A DNA stretch of 64,000 bases from Ruminococcus sp. (GTDB lineage Bacteria; Bacillota; Clostridia; Oscillospirales; Acutalibacteraceae), in the NCBI GenBank assembly GCA_017458845.1, contig JAFSZY010000014.1, positions 62,001 to 126,000 of the forward strand, written 5' to 3'. The notes beneath the pieces are model-generated. The model saw only the letters and a list, made by a program, of their open reading frames with translations. It had not been told where the DNA came from and did not search any database. The position numbers were made by a program, and so were the translations under genes. Below are positions 61,900 through 64,000 of this stretch, in pieces (positions within the stretch are counted from its first letter, which is position 1; each line of letters starts with the position of its first letter).

Positions 61900-62767
61900 C
61901 TTTATTCTCCTTTCTTTTCGAGGAAAATTTAGATGCTTTTTTTACGTAAACTTTTGTGTCGTCAAGAAGCATATTCTGCAGGAATGAAGCTAGAGTCTCG
62001 CGATCATAATCACGTTTGATAACCCCGTTGACAGCAATGGAGATTGCGCCCGTTTCTTCGCTGACTACAACTACAACAGCATCGGAAACTTCGCTCATAC
62101 CAATGGCGGCGCGATGACGTGTTCCGAGATTGATGTCGATATCCTTGTTCTTATCCGTAAGAGGAAGGATACATCCCGCGGCGAAAACTCTGCCCTCGCG
62201 TATAATAACTGCGCCGTCGTGTAAGGGCGCTTTATTAAAGAAGATATTTCCCAAAAGCGCTACCGAGGGTTCTGAATTGACAACGGTACCTGTAGAAGCG
62301 ATATCGGAAAGCTTTACATCACGCTCAAAAACAATCAGCGCGCCTGTCTTTGAACTCGAGAACAGGGTCGCGGTATCAGCTGTCGCGACGATAGCTTTTT
62401 TAACAGCTTCGGATTCTTCGCTGTTTTTACCGTTTTTAATAAAATTAAAATATTTCCAGAAACCTGTCTTGCCCAGCCTTTCCAGAGCTTTTCTGATTTC
62501 GGGCTGAAAAACTATCGCTACAATCAGAACAGAGAACTCGAACAACAGCCTCATAAGTCCAATCATCATAGTGAGACCGAACAACATTGAAATGATGTAC
62601 ACAGCCAAAAGAATGATAACACCCTTTAAGAGCTGTTCGGCTCTTGTTTCGCGCACAAGTCTAAAGAGGCCGAAAACGATAACCGCTACGACAAGAATAT
62701 CAATTACATCATTGAATCGAATTGTTTTAAAGACAGAAAGTATACTGTTAAACCATTCAGCAATCAT
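61886..62767 (-). CDS. cdaA: Diadenylate cyclase CdaA
   Basis: 293 residues. Three N-terminal membrane helices (about 15-90), then a DisA_N cyclase domain with both catalytic motifs: DGAVIIREGRVFAAGC and GTRHRAAIGMSE. CdaA makes cyclic di-AMP from two ATP, and c-di-AMP controls potassium, osmolyte balance and cell wall in Firmicutes. AGGAGG precedes ATG 62767. The gene is 60 bp upstream of the desulfurase stop in the same orientation. Confidence 0.96.
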   Translation of the reverse strand: MIAEWFNSILSVFKTIRFNDVIDILVVAVIVFGLFRLVRETRAEQLLKGVIILLAVYIISMLFGLTMMIGLMRLLFEFSVLIVAIVFQPEIRKALERLGKTGFWKYFNFIKNGKNSEESEAVKKAIVATADTATLFSSSKTGALIVFERDVKLSDIASTGTVVNSEPSVALLGNIFFNKAPLHDGAVIIREGRVFAAGCILPLTDKNKDIDINLGTRHRAAIGMSEVSDAVVVVVSEETGAISIAVNGVIKRDYDRETLASFLQNMLLDDTKVYVKKASKFSSKRKENKDEEK

Positions 62768-62826
62768 CGAATTAACCTCCTTTTAGTTGCATTATAGAAT
62801 TATTATAACACAATTACTCTTGAGGT

Positions 62827-63969
62827 TCAAGTAATTATTTTATACAAAGCTGATATAAATCTGTAAATATCTTGTTTTGTTGTGAAAATTGATGGAACCG
62901 CCCTTACTGTACCTCTGTCAAAAGTGTTCATACTTTTATGAGCCAGCGGCGCGCAGTGCAGTCCCGCTCTGACAGCGATATTGTATTTTTCACTAAGAAC
63001 ATCCGCAATTTCCTCGCAGTCTCTTCCCTTTGCGTTAAAAGAAATAACGGGAGCGTAACAGGCGTACTTGGGATAGTCTGTGTACAATTCAACTTTATCC
63101 ATTTCTTTTAGATTACTATACATTAACTGAACTAAATTCAGCTCATGTCTGTAAATATTGTTAACACCGCGTTTATTTATAAAATCAATTCCGGCACCCA
63201 GCCCCGCTATCCCGGGGCAGTTTACAGTACCGCTTTCAAACCTGTCAGGTAAAACCAGAGGCTGATTATAATCAGCGGAATTGCTTCCTGTACCGCCTTC
63301 CGTTAAACTGTCGGGAACAGTATCGCAGTTAATAATTAACACACCTGTACCCATAGGACCGTAAAGCCCTTTGTGCCCGGCAAGACAAAGATAGTCTATT
63401 GATGAAGCGGAAAGATTGAAGTCGAACACTCCCCCGCCTTGCGCCGCGTCAACACAAGTCAGTATTCCGTACTGATGACACAGCGCGCATATTCTTTCAA
63501 ACGGAGGTTTGATACCGAATACATTTGATGCCGCCGTACATATAACCAGTTTTGTATTTTCCTGTATACAATCTCTGAAATTATTAACAGTTTTTTCAGA
63601 ATCATTTTCTGCGACTTCCGCTATAGAAAAACTGACTCCGCTTTTTCTCAGTTTTTCAATAGGTCTGAGTACAGCGTTGTGTTCAAGCGACGAAATAATA
63701 ACATGATCGCCGCTCATTAAAACTCCTTTAATTACAGTATTAAGAGCGTTTGTGCAATTATTTGTAAAAATCACATTAGACGGGTCGCTGACTTTGAACA
63801 TTTCAGCGAGTTTAATTCTGGTGTTATATACAATCTCTGAGGCTTTAATAGCCATCTTATGACCGCCGCGCCCCGGGTTGGCGCTGAAATGTTTTAACAC
63901 GTTATTAACCTCGGTGACCACAGACGCGGGTTTAGGAAATGTTGTAGCTCCATTGTCAAGATATATCAA
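62827..63969 (-). CDS. Cysteine desulfurase-family class V aminotransferase
   Basis: 380 residues from TTG 63969, which has GGAGG 7 bases upstream. It is a PLP fold-I enzyme: YLDNGATTFPKP at the start, the PLP lysine in AGHKGLYGPMG, and the catalytic Cys loop RAGLHCAPLAHKSM. This is the TIGR01977-type family, in Clostridia often next to selenium or sulfur genes. It removes sulfur or selenium from cysteine or selenocysteine. A likely upstream gene ends across its start (TTGA overlap). Confidence 0.9.
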   Translation of the reverse strand: MIYLDNGATTFPKPASVVTEVNNVLKHFSANPGRGGHKMAIKASEIVYNTRIKLAEMFKVSDPSNVIFTNNCTNALNTVIKGVLMSGDHVIISSLEHNAVLRPIEKLRKSGVSFSIAEVAENDSEKTVNNFRDCIQENTKLVICTAASNVFGIKPPFERICALCHQYGILTCVDAAQGGGVFDFNLSASSIDYLCLAGHKGLYGPMGTGVLIINCDTVPDSLTEGGTGSNSADYNQPLVLPDRFESGTVNCPGIAGLGAGIDFINKRGVNNIYRHELNLVQLMYSNLKEMDKVELYTDYPKYACYAPVISFNAKGRDCEEIADVLSEKYNIAVRAGLHCAPLAHKSMNTFDRGTVRAVPSIFTTKQDIYRFISALYKIIT

Positions 63970-64000
63970 AGCAAGTCCTCCAAAGCTCGTCCGCTGACTT
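63966..64000 (-). CDS. Possible C-terminal end of an upstream gene, cut by the window edge
   Basis: On the minus strand a frame reads VSGRALEDLL and stops at TGA (63968-63966), overlapping the TTG start of the desulfurase as TTGA. Only 11 codons are visible. The close overlap is what one expects of an operon partner, but no family can be named. Confidence 0.3.
   Translation of the reverse strand, partial: VSGRALEDLL

Noticed and set aside
1..64000. CRISPR array, toxin-antitoxin, restriction system or other defence island
   Set aside because: No regularly spaced repeats and no recognisable defence genes. The small XRE gene at 55593 has no toxin partner.

Overview
The window looks like chromosomal DNA of an anaerobic, spore-forming Clostridia bacterium, most likely of the Oscillospiraceae/Ruminococcaceae type. 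The grounds are moderate GC with AT-rich gaps, an intact sigma-K gene, germination and cortex genes (cwlJ, a gerQ-like gene, cwlD), a SCIFF peptide with its radical-SAM maturase, a nine-gene V/A-type ATPase operon, formate-tetrahydrofolate ligase, and many anaerobic radical-SAM enzymes. The taxonomic call is inference. Almost the whole window is ordinary, densely packed core genome. No prophage, CRISPR array or complete insertion sequence was seen.

Layout. 1-1.7 kb: end of threonine synthase and a metallophosphoesterase. 1.7-9.4 kb: a protein quality-control operon (tig, clpP, clpX, lon) running into engB, which is interrupted by an in-frame TAA, and lysA. 9.4-10.5 kb: a structured RNA leader and a small secreted protein. 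10.5-12.2 kb: a Xer-type tyrosine recombinase next to a dif-like palindrome and a 0.7 kb AT-rich gap. 12.2-17 kb (minus): a DUF6873-like gene, radA, cwlD, exonuclease III, a YgjP-like metallopeptidase and sigK. 17.1-18.7 kb (minus): SCIFF maturase and a 50-residue SCIFF precursor. 18.8-24 kb: an Orn/Lys/Arg decarboxylase-family enzyme, prfC, hemW, the gerQ-like gene and cwlJ. 24.1-33.1 kb: tRNA-Ser(CGA) and the V-ATPase operon H-I-K-E-C-F-A-B-D. 33-37 kb: GH25 lysozyme, two poorly known genes, a radical-SAM protein and tRNA-Ser(GGA). 37-42.5 kb (minus): two radical-SAM-associated genes, an M50 protease with a one-TM partner, MATE and VanZ. 42.6-46 kb: a small export protein and two flavoproteins. 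46-50.4 kb: rnpB (minus), malic enzyme, a second copy of the structured leader and a 756-residue secreted protein. 50.7-64 kb: a YnbB-like PLP enzyme, GNAT, murD, a MocR-type regulator, an XRE regulator, rpiB-tsaB-tsaE-fhs, rodA/ftsW, cdaR-cdaA and a cysteine desulfurase.

How the parts fit together. ClpXP, Lon and trigger factor form one proteostasis unit behind a consensus promoter. Sporulation is represented by sigK with an N-terminal extension, a SpoIVFB-like M50 protease that could process it, and cwlJ with a gerQ-like gene. The ATPase proteolipid carries the sodium-site residues known from Enterococcus NtpK, so sodium coupling is likely.

The strongest candidates for something undescribed are three. 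First, a pair of RNA leaders at 9444-9623 and 47986-48150, each upstream of a secreted protein and each ending in an intrinsic terminator. They share 15-nt and 10-nt conserved blocks that are mutually complementary (a predicted pseudoknot) inside covarying helices, which makes them riboswitch-like. Second, a covarying hairpin element downstream of both tRNA-Ser genes, beginning with an inverted copy of tRNA 3-prime sequence. Third, a 28-bp symmetric 11-6-11 dif-like site 62 bp from the Xer gene.
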